From contig JARUPZ010000017.1 in NCBI GenBank assembly GCA_031213475.1, positions 6,774,167 to 6,838,166 on the forward strand: 64,000 nt of DNA. Reading direction: 5' to 3'. Each line of letters opens with the position of its first letter. Position 1 is the first letter of the stretch. Position numbers and translations under genes: made by a program. Shown piece by piece: positions 44,710 to 57,219 of the stretch. The notes beneath the pieces are model-generated. The model ran no database searches. It worked only from the letters and a program-made list of their open reading frames with translations, and was not told the DNA's origin. This stretch comes from Nereocystis luetkeana. Taxonomy: Eukaryota > Sar > Phaeophyceae > Laminariales > Laminariaceae.

Positions 44710-47700
44710 TACCGGTACGTTGAATGAATCAGGCTAACCCGAGCTCTGATTGACGCCCCCCCCATCTCATCCTCCTGCACGAGACGCGTTCGCGTGATTG
44801 TGTACCTTGCTCGTTTTTATTCACACGTGGACGTCGAAAACGTTACCTACACTGCTGTAGCGATCACTCGGGATGTACCTGCCCATTGGCGTACGCCCAC
44901 TACACCGACGCTCGGCACAAGAGAAAAGATGACACTGCGAGTCCTAACCACATGACGTACGCACCGTCGTCCATACTCGCGACTGGCTGTCGTCTTTCCG
45001 CATTCATTGCCCACATCACGGGCAATTTAGCATGGGTTTTCATTGGTGGGCATACCGTGCGCTCTGACTATCCCCTTTCCCACAAAGACGATCATGCAAT
45101 GCGACAAAGATGGCTCCCCTCCTGCGAACATCTTGCGGGAAAAGCTAATCTCTGCTAAGTACCCTCTGACGGTCGATTGCTGGTCGCTGTACACAAAACA
45201 ACGAGACGCCATGAATTCAGGCAGTTCGGTCAGCGCTTCATTGGGATCGTCGACAGTACGCAGCCAAGGCCCTTTACCCTGCGCTTTTGTCTCGATCATC
45301 CAGGTGTTCTATTTCGCTTAGTAGTTTTTCAGAGTACTCTTCCCGACGGAACCAAGCGCGAGCGTTTCGACGAATCTTGCCATCTCTCTCTTTTTCCCTC
45401 CCCTGTCGTTCCCTGTACCTGTGATAACGTGCGTGTACAGTGCGCATGTAATAGTTTGAACGAGGCATGCATCATAACGGCCGTGGGAGTCAAACGAGTT
45501 CTTCTTCTCCGTTATTTATGAGCGTCCATAAAACACCGTTGTGTTCTGTGAGGATGAGTTTTATCTGGAGTACAATATCGAAACTGCCCGACCACCGCGG
45601 ACCAATGGATTGTTCGCGACAGTTGCTGGAGTGGGATAGCTCCCTGACGTTCGCTGCCGAGGTCTCTCTAGGCGACCTTGAACTCCCGTCCGGTAAATAA
45701 AGTGATCGGAACGCCTGGAATAGTTTTTGCATCGTGGTTCCATCTGCCTTCGAGTTCAAGGCGCCTCAGCCTTCTCACGACTAGGCAGGCCCTCTTGTCT
45801 GTGGCCCCACCGCTTTGAGACACCCACGATACGGCGGCCATGGTATCGCCTCGCATCAGAATCGGGTCGCCTGCCACGTCTGGCCTGTCTCGTATCAATT
45901 CGAGCGTCACCCACGCTGCCACAATCATTCCCAATACATCTAGGAGGTTGATCGTGGAGGCGTTTTACTATAATAGAGGTCAACCCAATTTGTTCTGGGG
46001 CTCCTCACTTAAGGAGCTCCACACCTCAACCGACGTTAACTTCGCCAAACGTAAATCCTCATCCCGATCTATAATCGCACGGCGCAATTATACAATTTAA
46101 GTCAGTTTTCGAAACAAGACTGGCATTCCGATTTTTTTGGGGGCGAAGGAGCCCCGTCGTTCAGAAAACAAATCGGCGGGAATGTGCTACCTCTATCGTA
46201 CAACGCGTCTGCATTGGTACAGGTCTCCTGAAGGTCGGCTTTTCTTCTAGGTTCGGCAGCCAGCTCTGTCGGCAAGCCGTATACCCAAAATACCTCCTTC
46301 TCAACACGGCATCCTCCCATCACCCCAAAACTTGCGTCAGACAGATATTGCCTTTTTGTCGGGTCATTTTATTGCCAAGTTGCAGGGCGCGCTAAGCGCC
46401 CCTCCCTCGAGTAGCAGCTCGTGATGTGTAACCCACTTCAAGAAGAGTAGGTCCGCGTGAAACTCTCTGCCAAGCTCTACCATGCGGTTCTGTTTTTTTC
46501 TAGAACTGGCGTCGTGTAATCCGGTCAGTCGCAACAGCCTCCACACGAAATACCTGCCCGCTCGCATTACTCACGTGATGTTCTACAACTTCCCGGCCAC
46601 GCTGAGAACGCCCCTTGCCGACTCTCGCCTTCAGCTCAAAGGCCACTGGCCAAGAGTCGGCCTTTTTTATGTCGTTGGCATTTTCCGGCAGGAACAAGAT
46701 TCTCATTGTGTGCAAAAATTAATAGTGAACCCTAACGCAATCAATCGTGGAGCCCCAGTTCGTGTTCTTCTTCGGGGCTCAAATGGCCGACACCCCTAAG
46801 TCCCCCGGTCCGAACAAGCGCGCGTGATCCGAGGCGCCGGAGGCCGATGCAGTTGAGGCCGTATTGTGGTCGTCTCGAACTTGTACCCTTAATACGAAAA
46901 CGTAGGTAAAATATCTCGGTAAATGGTGGGGGTGCAAGTGAGTACACGCAGTGAAGGAGAATTGGTTCGATGAAGTTAGTGGTATTCGATGAATAATGTC
47001 AGCTTTTTCATTTTGAATGAATAACGCCCTGCACATTGTCAGAAGGCAAATAAAAAAAAATAAAAAATAAAAAAAATATATATATAAAAAATACGAAAAC
47101 GTCGTCTACGTACACCATTGCGAAAAATATGTCGGAAATCGCTCCCCCGCTGTGCGCTTTGACCTTTGCGTCCGACGTAATCGGCGTGGGTGTACCCCCT
47201 TCCCTTCGATCTACCACCTTAACGTGGGCCATCGGTTATTTTCCTTCGTCTACCAGCTGAGTCGAACTCAAAGTGGTGTTGGCAGACATGACGCCCCAGA
47301 AAGCCGGCCATCCCGACCATCCGAAAGTGAAACGAAAGTCAATCACGACCAGATCTCCTACTGGGTAGCAAACGTTCTGAGCTTGGTCGGGGACGACCCT
47401 CACCTACCCGAAGGCGTCCGCCACATCGGCCTTATACATCAGTATCCTGTCTATTGAGATCTTCTTTCTCGGTGCCACGAGTTCGTCTAGAAACTTGGGC
47501 AGCGCGTGTGCGCAAAGGGGCATTGCGGAACAGTGTCAGGGTCAGTATCTCCGTTGAGCCCACCTTTCTTCCCTCGACGCTGCTCGTCAAACGACAAAAT
47601 CATTTATGACCCTGACCGTGTGGGCCACAACGACCCCCGACGGGGACACTCTCCGATTGGGGATTTCGAGTGCAGCCGATTTTTATATGACTGAGCCTTT

Positions 47701-50700
47701 CCTTAGCGTTACGTCTTCGCCGATGTTTTCCCAGACCGCTGGCAAATGCTCGTTGACACTGGGGTGGTTTCCGTACTGTAATGCGTGCTCTAGATCTGCC
47801 CCCGTCGCTGCTGCGCGGTACAGGTACCCTTCCTGTGACTATCCCGGCTGGTTTGTCGATTGCCCTGAACCCTTTCAAGTCTCCGAAGTACCATTGTGTG
47901 TGTACGGGGCGTATCGGTAGTCCAACCAGAGACTTTCCCTCGAGACACGGTTCCCACGACGGCTCGCTTATCACGCGAGCGTATACAGAAAGTTTTCCTT
48001 TTTCGAGCGTCACGATCGTTCTTTCCGAGGTTTTGTTCTTCTGCGTGCCATTGCTGCACCATGTTGTCTGATCGTTTCCGACTGCGCAACTCAGCATTAC
48101 AAGCCGCGACCGTGCCGACCCGATACGCGCTCGCGGGTCGACCGAAACGTGCGTGGGTTCATCTGGCTGATGCAAGGGTAGCTGGTTGTACCTTTGTTTT
48201 CTTTGCCAAACTAGGTCCAACGTCTGTGCTGCTGTGGGGTTTGTTGTGTGCGGAAGGGGTACTATATCGACGGCCCTCCTGATTAGAGCCTTCTGCGGTA
48301 TCGATACTGTACCGATTCGCGTGAACGTGGGGTAATCTGGCCCTCTGCCGAAGCTTAAATGTGATGTTGTATGCGCTTTTTTCGTCACCGATACCGTCTC
48401 GGTTTCGGTCGGAACGTGCTAATCTGGCCCTCTCCTCACACCAAGCCTGCTGTACGAAACCGTTCGCATCCTCCGTACGGTCTTGACTCGCAAAACAGTG
48501 GGGTAGTCCGGTCTTATGTACAGGCTGAAAGCCCCGTCTTCTGGTTTGTCGCTGGTGTATACACGTCGGGAGGTTGGAAATCCGATTCATGCGGTGAAAT
48601 TCTTTGCTGTATTTGTACATGCGAACGGACCATGCTGTTTGAGCTGAAAACCTTCTAACCTCTCTCTCTTGCGTGCTCTGACCATAGGGGCTCTCGTGCA
48701 TGCATGACGCGGCGGGGGGCGGCGGACGGGTGTTGGGATCATGCGAGGCCGTGTTGTACGATATTTCAGACAATACAGGTCAATGTGCGACCTTAATATG
48801 GCGGAAGGCGGGAAGTTTGATGTGTCGGACATGAGATGGTGGATGAGATGCGTGGTCTGGCTTGCTACACTGGCTTGCTGCACTGTGCTCCTACCTGAAT
48901 CACATTCTCTTCTTGCCGTACGGTCTCTTGCCGGGTCGCTGTCTCAGCCGATTTGCTGCTTCATTCACTGATTATGTTTCTCGGTATCGGATTTTCACCG
49001 TGAAACAGGGCCGGCGGCACCAAGCTGGTAGTGGGAGCGTGGAAAATTCCCACGGGATTCCTGGCGTCTGCGAAGATTATCCATTCTTCTCTCGCCCCTG
49101 CCTCCCCTTCGGTCGGCCCTGCCAGATGGCGCAGCCCGTATTGTCAGTGGCTGCCGATTCCCATCCCGCTCCGCCCCCGGCTGAAGCCCCGTCCCGGCCG
49201 CCGGCCGCGTAGTTTCTGCTCAATCGTGCGACGCTCAGCGGCCGAGAGGCTCCGGCCCCTTCTCCTGCCGCCACACCCCCGATAGTAGCAGCCGCCTGGT
49301 ACTGCGGCGGCTGGTATTGCAGCGCCGGCTGCGGCGGAAGCGGCGGAGGCGGCGGTGGCGGCGGCGGGAGTGCCTGGAGCTTCTGCTACTGCTAGGCGAC
49401 CGACGGAGCAGTGCCGGTGGCGGGGAGGTAGGAGAACAAGGAGTTTACACGCCGAAACACGTCGCCGCGCCATGCAAAATCACACACGCCCGGCGGAGTC
49501 CCCCGGTCCTGCATGCGAGCCTCAAAAGTGGACCCGCCTTCCGGGTCTTGCAAGTGGCCAGTCCGCTGCCCTTCCGTGCTGTGAGCTCCTTTTCTCTCAG
49601 AGGCTGCTTTTTCGGGGACCTGCATCCAGGACATCTGACGCGCCGTGAGGCTGGATCCCGCGCCTTTCTCCACCAACTCCCTTAGCCGCGTGAGTTCCAC
49701 CGTAAGCATGGGGATGCTTGTGCTGGACATGCGGGGCACGTATTGGTACGTCCGGCGCAGGACGCCCGCTTGCTATGCGAGGTCGACCATGCCCGCCTCC
49801 AGAGCGCCATTCAAGGCTGTGGGAAGAACCTCGCGAACCCTGCCTTTGTGTTATAATAGTGTCGTGTAGTGACGGCATAGGTATCCCTTCACAGTCTTTT
49901 GAAGTTGTCCGTGGTCCTCTAACCAGGTGCGAACCCGGGTTTTGCACACCGCCTGTGCTCCCTCTATGCCGTAGTCCAGGGTGGCCAAAAACACCGCGAC
50001 GAACTTCGCGAAGTGCACCTAAGCTGGCATACCCACCGGCGCCTGCCCGGCTGGCAGAGGAGGCTAAACATCATCTACGGCGGATTCGGACTTAGCCCTG
50101 AGCTGCTTTGTCATGGCGTCTGACATGTACGCCACCCCGTCGAGCGCGAGAAGCAGGAGACGGCGAGTTGTGACCTCCTGCATATTGTAGGCCCCGCACG
50201 CACTGAAGTACTCGAGGCCTTCCAGAGCGTGTCATAGGTACGCCACCTGCTTCGCGGTAGCTTTTAAACCCGCCGAAATCGCCACTTCGTCTGGCAACGC
50301 AGGCAGCGGCTGACCTCCTATGGCGCCGTCCGCCCACGGGGCCAACAGGCCCCCGGCGATAGCACCCCTGAAAGGTTGGTGGGCCTGCAGAAGAGGCTGG
50401 AGTTGCTGCTGCTGCTCCTTAACCTGCCGATATAACATGTTGAGCAGGATCTGTGTCTATAACAGTATATCATGCAGATGACACGGTTCCCACTTGCTAC
50501 TGCTGATGTTGCTCCTGCTGAGGCGGGGAGTCCTGGCTGCTTTTAAGACACGAGATCGGAGCTGCGATAGCGTGGTTGCTTGACAACAACTGCTGCAGAA
50601 CCGCCAAGATTGCAGGATCGGCTGGTGCTGCCCTGAGGCCCGAGCTGATGCCCGCGGCTCCGCCTTGGCCGATGCCTCCGCCCGGTACTCCTAGGCAGGC

Positions 50701-50830
50701 CAGCTCTTTCCCCTTGCTCGCCTCCCACATCCAGAGGAGCGACCTCACCTCCCACCACATTGAGCGGGGCGTGCTCGACTCCCTCTGGGAGGAACGGTCG
50801 GCCATGCCCAGAAAGTAAAAATCGACCAAT
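44710..50830 (-). mobile_element. fossil DIRS-type retroelement (gag-like, RT, RNase H, tyrosine recombinase)
   Basis: Read on the minus strand from 50.83 kb downward, the parts are as follows. A gag-like region (about 50.83-48.9 kb) is rich in glutamine, glycine and proline. A pol N-terminal region follows (about 48.4-47.5 kb). The reverse transcriptase region (about 47.48-46.4 kb) has the YVDD catalytic box and an RLFGPGD-type thumb segment. The RNase H region (about 46.1-45.5 kb) contains DPILMRGDTMAAVSWVSQ. A tyrosine-recombinase-like region (about 45.3-44.71 kb) has AHGMPTNEN and YVMWLGLAV segments. The RT-RNase H-recombinase order identifies the DIRS order rather than an LTR element with integrase. 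The copy is heavily decayed, with well over ten breaks, and its recombinase end is incomplete, so it is old. I could not find the split or inverted terminal repeats of the family. Confidence 0.75.
47047..47094. repeat. A-rich/TA simple sequence inside the retroelement fossil
   Basis: AAATAAAAAAAAATAAAAAA followed by ATATATATA. It stands within the region corresponding to the RT and is a local simple-sequence expansion. Confidence 0.7.
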
Positions 50831-51160
50831 TGTCTGGGCGCGCTACGTACGAGATTTGCTACGAGTTCTCATTGTTCCCACCGCTGCCGTCTAAGCCGAT
50901 GCAGCTAGCTCTAGTGACCAGATGCTTTCAGCTATCGTCTGATCTCGTCTCGTCTCGCACATATACAGGCTTCTACAAAATCCAAAACGCCTCCACAAAC
51001 TCCACCTGCCTACGGGAAGTTACATTACAGCCTTCGGGACGATGGATGGTCTGCAGTATCGCTATCTAGCCGGGAAGCAGTAGGTCGCTGAATCAATTAT
51101 TCAATTTCACAGTTCGAGGTTTCCCCCAATCGTTGTAAATTGGAGGTGCGAGAGGCGCTG
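50831..51160. other. non-coding flank of the DIRS-type fossil
   Basis: It contains a CGTCTCGTCTCG short repeat at about 50943-50956 and a 79-codon frame with no recognised domain. No terminal repeat matching the other end was found. Confidence 0.4.
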
Positions 51161-51620
51161 TGAAATTATCCCCGGAGTACAAGAATAGAAACGAGAAAGA
51201 GACGAAATTGTGTCGTATACAATGGCAATGACGAGTCGTCGTTGCCGTTTGGTCGTATACGCTAGGGTTACACCCCGAGCTCGAACTTTGTATCCTGGTA
51301 CTTGACCGGGTGGGGAGAGGTCAAGGCGGAACCGGAACCCAGTACCCGAGTCCCGGCAGACACGGGTATCCGGGTATCGGGGTTACCGTACACTGTTTAC
51401 TGCCTTTATAGCGTGTGAGCGGCGACGGGTAGGTCGAAGTTGAGGATCCGGGCACCCAAATACCCGGGTAACCATACACTATCTGGTCCCCCGTTTTTGG
51501 TTGAGCAGCGCCGTGGCAAGGCGGACACCGGTACCCCGACATCCGAGTATCCGGGTACCCCGGATACGATACGCTCTTTGTTTATTGTAGCGTTTGGCCG
51601 TGGAGAGGGTTTCTGTGTGA
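51160..51620. repeat. degenerate repeats with TACCCGGGTA-type segments
   Basis: Three to four loose copies of about 110-120 bp alternate a segment with CCGGGTATC/TACCCGGGTA/CCGGGTACC and a segment of the type ATACACT...TTTAT.GCG. ATACCCGGGTAACC and GAGTATCCGGGTACCCCGG are nearly palindromic. Confidence 0.5.
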
Positions 51621-51659
51621 AATAGAGGCAGATCCGGTGCGCAACTGGGTGAAACTGTG

Positions 51660-51930
51660 GTGTCGCCAGACCCGCTCACAGCGCACAGCGCGCGGCAAAC
51701 ACGCACAGCACGCAGACACATGACCCACTCACAGCACACTTCGCAAAGTAAACACAGACAACACGCACCAAATACCCAGAGCGTACGCCATACAGTGCGA
51801 GGGCACAGCACACAGGGGAAATACTCGACAGCAGGCACACAGAACACGCAAAATCGCACGCGGCACAGAGGGTACACGCCCAACGCATGCAGCACACACC
51901 GAACAGGACACAAAGCCACAGCGCCGTTAT
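51660..51930. repeat. CACA/GCACAC-rich degenerate simple sequence
   Basis: Short units such as CACAGCACAC, CACGCAGACACA and ACACGCA repeat without fixed period. On the minus strand they give a cysteine-rich 158-codon frame that I reject as a gene. Confidence 0.65.
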
Positions 51931-52940
51931 TAATTTGTTTTTTTTGCACTATCACTTACACTTTCCAGCTTAACCCGTCAGAGGATTTCATCTCAGAGGT
52001 CTTTATTTGGGTAAGTCTTGGTCACAGGTGTCGTCCCTTGTCCCTCCAAGTATGTGCCTTCATGTTTTGTCGCGCCTAGGGTTCAACATTCCCACTGCTC
52101 GTTATCTTTTATCGAATGTGGCTAGAGGTCATTTCCTAATAATAAACGAACAAATTACGAATCGCAAGGTTTTTGTCGTGAATCGTGATTGTTCTGTCGT
52201 AATAGAGAACAAAAAGCACTATTCAAGAAAAAAACAATAAATCTTTTCCGTACAAATTAAACGGAATAACGATTCATGACTCTTGCCGTGTCTTGAAATA
52301 CGCCTGATGAAGGCACTGCGCAACCCACGCACCAACTGTATCCGAGGGTCGGTATAGGTCATGGCAGTCTCTGCTCAGTACGCTGTTGGTGGACAACGAA
52401 CGGCCACACAACGCTACCACTAAGTGCGAGCTGACGAGCGGGTTGGGGCCTCGAAATTTGCAGGACAAGGAGGGACAGCCCGACGACAAACCCGAAAACA
52501 ACCTCGGGACGTCACAGGCCAGGCCAGGCAGACGACCTGCGGGATGCAATCTCTGGAACCGGGCTTGACCGACGGTCGATGACAATGGCGTCTAGGCTGG
52601 GTCAGTGTTCAGGCCGTGGTTCGAATGTACCGCGGACCGGGCCAGGCTCGGTCTGCCCGGCCCGGGGTGGTCGTGCCCCACTCGCGAGAGTTGGTCCCAC
52701 CCATCAAGGTCGTTGTGCTAAAAGTATCGGATTTGTTTTACTTTGAAGAAATCACAAAATGTGACGTTTTTCGGGTTTTTCATCAGAACGATAAGTCACG
52801 GATCGTGATGTTTTGTCATGCAAAAAAGTCACGAATCGTAACGGTGTTTCTGTTGGTTGTGAAATACCCTTGACTCACGCTTTCGTGCTTTCCATCAATC
52901 AATGGACATTTTTGCAAGAAAACGTTTTTATGAGAATATC
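51931..52940. other. non-coding stretch
   Basis: Small frames on both strands at 52.27-52.59 kb (minus, 103 codons) without recognised domains. CACGAATCGTAAC (about 52833) and ACGATTCATGACT (about 52268) form a distant inverted pair that may be the ends of a decayed element, but I could not extend it. Confidence 0.35.
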
Positions 52941-52945
52941 CTGAT

Positions 52946-53118
52946 GGGCCGCTACCGCTCGGAAGCAGAACAGAGAATCCTAGGTTGGTTGTACTGTGCT
53001 GGTATACTGGTGGGTCGCTGCGACTCTAAAACAGCGTAAAGAATCCTAGGCTCCTGGCAGTACTGCGCTGGTACACCGGTGGGTCGCTACCGCTCTAAAT
53101 CAGTGTTGGGACTCTAGC
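52946..53118. repeat. tandem repeat, unit 66-69 bp, about 2.5 copies
   Basis: GGGYCGCTACCGCTC starts at 52946, 53012 and 53081. Each is followed by a GAATCCTAGG segment and by TACTG.GCTGGTA.ACYGGT before the next unit. Confidence 0.75.
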
Positions 53119-53534
53119 CCCCCGCCCCCCCCCCCTCCGCCTCTTGTATGCCACGATTTACACGCTTCCGCTAAGTACAATCTACCTGGTATACGATAGG
53201 ACTCACCATGAACTTCCCATAGCCGGTGATGAAGTCATTCATAAAGCCACCTCTACATTCGCAAGGAGTACCTTCTCTCAGTGCAAAGAAGTTTCAGTTC
53301 GTGACGAAAACAGCATACCATGGTATATCATATGAAATCCGCAATAGGCGCGATCAACGTATCACACACAGCCTGAGAAAACGAGTTTCGATTAAGTCCT
53401 CGATTTCGCAGCGGTTGGTATTATTCTACGTATATATCAAAACGTACTATTCGTACCGAGAGACTGGACACATCTGGACAAACGTCTGAGTAGGAGATGG
53501 ATTCTACCTTACGCAGAAACGTTCGTTGAAAGAA

Positions 53535-53665
53535 GGTACGGTGACAAACGTCTGGCGAAGGTGAGTGAATAAGGGCAGCATCGACACACTCTACTGTGCA
53601 AGTTGAAACGACTGGCAAAGGTACGTGAAGTTTCGCAACATCGACACAGTCCAGTACGAAGGCAT
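53535..53665. repeat. two-copy tandem repeat, unit about 60 bp
   Basis: CTGGCGAAGGTGAGTGA and CTGGCAAAGGTACGTGA are each followed by CAGCATCGACACA / CAACATCGACACA and then by CTGTGCAAGTTGAAACGA or its counterpart. A TACCTGGTA palindrome stands outside the array at 53183. Confidence 0.6.
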
Positions 53666-53669
53666 ATTT

Positions 53670-54055
53670 CAATACCGATCGGTGAACCGCTATTACGAGT
53701 GAGACAGTCAAGCGAGCAGATATTTAGAGAGGGACAAAGTGGACAGTGTCTGTCTCGGCAGTGTGGCCACATTTAGCCATACGGCGAAGGACTGGCAGAA
53801 CTCTCTGGGGTCTCAGTTAAAGGTGAGGTGGTGTGTTGGGACGATGATTGCTGGCAGTGCAATCTACGTCCAGCCCAAGGAAGGATACACGTATAGGTGT
53901 TTGTCAAAGTGCATGCGGAGGCCTTCGAGAGAAACCCCCACCTCAGATGCAGGTGAGACGGGATGAAACAATAGTCTTGAAAGGTGAGTGCATGCTATGA
54001 GCGTGTAGTACAGATGCGGTGCTAGTAGTGGCGAGTTGGGCAAAATGTACGACGG
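53670..54055. other. non-coding stretch
   Basis: A 75-codon plus-strand frame (53739-53966) has no recognised domain. Nothing else seen. Confidence 0.35.
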
Positions 54056-54059
54056 CAAA

Positions 54060-54385
54060 GACCGCCGCTCTTTGCAACACCGTCTAGGGTCAGCACTGAG
54101 GGAAGAACAGGCGCTGCCACATCGGTACAACGGCGATGGACGAAGGAAGAATGCTGAAGATCGTCTGGACGAAGGTCAGGACCGCTGCTCTTCATGCCAC
54201 CGTCCAAGGTAAACACCACGGACAGGAGCGGTGCTGCAACATCGGACCGACATCGATGGACGAAGGAGGAATGCAGAAGAACCTCTGGACGAAGGTCAGG
54301 ACCTCCGCTCTTCATGGTACCGTCTCAGGGCAACACTGGGGAAAGAAGAGCAGCTGCAACATCGAGCCGACGGCCAGATGCGGAG
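54060..54385. repeat. tandem repeat of exactly 120 bp, about 2.7 copies
   Basis: ACCGCCGCTCTTTGCAACACC, ACCGCTGCTCTTCATGCCACC and ACCTCCGCTCTTCATGGTACC start at 54060, 54180 and 54300, and the GATGGACGAAGGA segment also repeats at 120-bp distance. Because 120 is divisible by three, a plus-strand frame keeps the same 40-residue repeat (WTKVRTAALHATVQGKHHGQ, then WTKVRTSALHGTVSGQHWGK). The frame starts ATGGACGAAGGA at 54136 and runs 89 codons. Whether it is translated cannot be told. Confidence 0.8.
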
Positions 54386-54389
54386 GTGA

Positions 54390-55640
54390 ATGGAGCACGC
54401 GCTGAAGCGGTCGACGATCGTAATGCCCACTGGGCACCGTCGCTTATTTGCGCCGGGCTGGAGCGGTGTTACAAACGCCGGGCCAACGACGGAGGGACGA
54501 GAAGCAAAGCTCAGATGATGTCGCCGGGCTAGTACCGGGGTGTCCACTTTGTGCCGACAATAGTTATGCGTCGGGAAAGGGGGGTGTTACACCGAGTGGC
54601 GCCAGGGTAGGAGGTTCATAGCGTTGCGATTGCCGTGACCAGCGCTATCGGGAGGATAATACCGCGCGAGAGAACTGTTCTGATCAGTGTCACGCGTCAG
54701 GTCTATGCGATAGGCAGAGGGAAAGCTTTGGTTAGCATCCTCTGAGCGGATCTTACAGCGGAAAAGAAGATCCCCGGTATGGTAACGGCTTCAGTCTCGG
54801 GTAAAGAGCGAGTAAAGAGGTTCCGAGACCACCCGATGTTTACTAAACACCATCAAGTGTAGAAAATAAAGCCAAAGCCAAGTGATACCCGTCCTATCGA
54901 CCCCCAGTCGCCTGGGCCCGGCCTTGCCCGTGGCGCCCGTCCTTGTGTCTGTGGCGCTTCGTTGATTTCTCACTTTGGCCTTTTGCAACTACCGCATTTC
55001 ATCGATTCACTTTCTGGGTGACCCGATCCTTACTGCGTGAAGGCACTTCTCGAACTCTCAAACGACAGATGAGCCGGCCTCAGAGATGTAACGAGCGCGG
55101 GTCCTTCTGAGGGTCTGATAGCTGGACCCTACTGTGCTCGGTTGTTGTAGCTGACCCCTGCACGTTGAACTCCTGGAGTGGAATACAAGGGAAGGAGGGA
55201 CAAGCCAGCGGGCTTTGAGCTCGCATTGCACATGATTGGGTATTGCGCGACATTTGCCGGGCAGAAACGACTACAATGGCATGAGGTGGGCGAATAGGTT
55301 TCCTCTGGTTGCCACTGATGTCTGTCATCACACACAGTGACGGATGCGTGTTGGTAGGTTGGTCTTACAAACCCGGCGCGTACTCCACCGAATACTGGCC
55401 GCAGGTCGACAACACCGGGAGTCGCTGACCGTAAACTGCACCAGGAAGGTGTTGTGATACGGATCTCAGAAACAACCGTGGGTTGAGGTTACCCCGATCG
55501 CATGCTGGGAATCCGGCTGACGCAGGACCTTCTTGTTGCTCAAATAAACCAATCATGGCTTCCCAAGATCCACAGCAACCAAAAATTGCACGTTTAACAC
55601 GCTAATACGATTGTCGGGCAACCAGACCAGGTAGAAGGTC
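54390..55640. other. non-coding stretch
   Basis: Only short frames (to 83 codons) on both strands. No repeats or domains recognised. Confidence 0.4.
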
Positions 55641-55648
55641 CAGAGTCG

Positions 55649-56130
55649 GTGAGACGTATCAAACGCCAGCGACGACCCAAGCACTTGAAATTCAATGGGT
55701 CCTTTCAAGGGGCCTCACCTAGTGGTGGTACATACCTTCCTCCGTGCCCTACCCTTGGCAAGACTGGCTGTCCTCGCTACTCGCGCATGTGCTTCCGACG
55801 GTCTCACTCGTGGTGTCAATGGACTCAGCGGCCCCGGCGCTAAGGTAGGCGCCATCGTCAACCACGTCGCACAGAGACGAAGAGAACCCGCACAATGCGC
55901 GTCTTTACACGAGGTACAGTATCCGAAATGCAGGGGACGCCTTTCGATCGCGGCAGTGTCATTTTTACTTCGTGGGTCAGCGATCGGGTGGTGGATGGCA
56001 CCGGTTCCACGCTTTCGAGTTTGTGTATGGGTCGTAGATACGGTAGTATATCGGGTAGCTTGCGATAAACACAAAGGACAGAGGCTATCCATTAATTGAA
56101 TTTGTACGCTCCTCCGATTCGGCATTCTGA
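55649..56130. other. open frames on both strands, product unrecognised
   Basis: A 134-codon plus-strand frame (55695-56099) and a 136-codon minus-strand frame (55715-56125) mirror each other over a GC-rich patch. Neither shows a recognisable domain. Such mirrored openings usually reflect composition. A decayed coding exon on one of the strands remains possible. Confidence 0.25.
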
Positions 56131-57200
56131 AGTGTTTTTTTTTTCTGAATTTGGTTGGTTGTCAACACCTGACGGGGAGACTACAGTACGGTTTGGGCTT
56201 CACAAAATTTGACTGATAGGAGTCTGCATAAAAGTGTATGCGGAGCATGATGCTCGAATATGTCTTGTGTACCCGTTCTTTCTGCAGTTGTCGGGGAAAG
56301 CACAAGGGACGATGCACATGTGCAGTTCCGGCACCGAAGAGAGCCCGGTGTACTACGAAAGTTGGCGTGCGCTGTGTGACCCAGGTTGCCAGGCTCCTAC
56401 ACGAGACTACAATACATTGTACTTGGTTCCCATGTTCTGTAACTCAGAGGGCGACATACATGATAGTACCCTACTCTATTGATTTCTGTAAAATTCAATA
56501 TTTCTGCATGCTCGGGTGGAAACGCGAGGAACGTACAGATAGACGGGTCTGGTTCCGAAGACGGACCCGCGTGGTGTATATTTTGGTCCATATAGCGGGG
56601 TTGTGTTACCAATTCTACATTTATTTGAGATAAAACCTTTTATGTGAGGATTCCTGCGGTCCGGCACATGCAGTACTCTTGCGGTGTAAAGGCAAACAAG
56701 GTTTGTGGTAATCTGACTGCCCCTGGCGGCTGCCAATTTAGGGTGGACATGTTGCTGCTTACAATATGCCAGCACGTTATGTTGTGAATTATGTTCAGAT
56801 GCTGGTGCCGTCAAGTTCGGTGTGCCATGGTGCTAATCTCAGTGCTGGCAACCTCTCAAAGGGTCATTTGAATAGGGTGACACACGTGGGTATGCGTTTC
56901 TTATACCTGGTACATATTAAAGTCGATGACAAAAGAGTACCTTGTACGGACAAACATCGAATAGTCGCATCACACCGCACACACACGGGGCGAAGGCCGA
57001 GACGGTTTGGGGTTAAAGCTTAGAAGATCTACCTCTGACACCCCACACCGTTGTGAATACGTTGGTGATCCCCGGCCCCCCCCTCGGCGCGGCCGCCAAT
57101 TGCACCCACCGAGCGCGTGATGATGGCGTCCTCGGCAGCGCGTCTACGCAAGATAAATGCTGATTGGCAACGACAACGTGTGAATGGAGGAGCCTGGCTG
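56131..57200. other. non-coding stretch
   Basis: The longest frame is 131 codons (plus, 56238-56633), without a recognised domain. One TACCTGGTA palindrome at 56904. No gene supported. Confidence 0.35.
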
Positions 57201-57219
57201 CCGGTTCGGATGACAAGCC

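Noticed and set aside
51479-51955. 158-codon cysteine-rich minus-strand frame
   Set aside because: It is the reverse reading of CACA/GCACAC-type simple sequence; the cysteines follow from the repeat, and no domain order or signal is visible.
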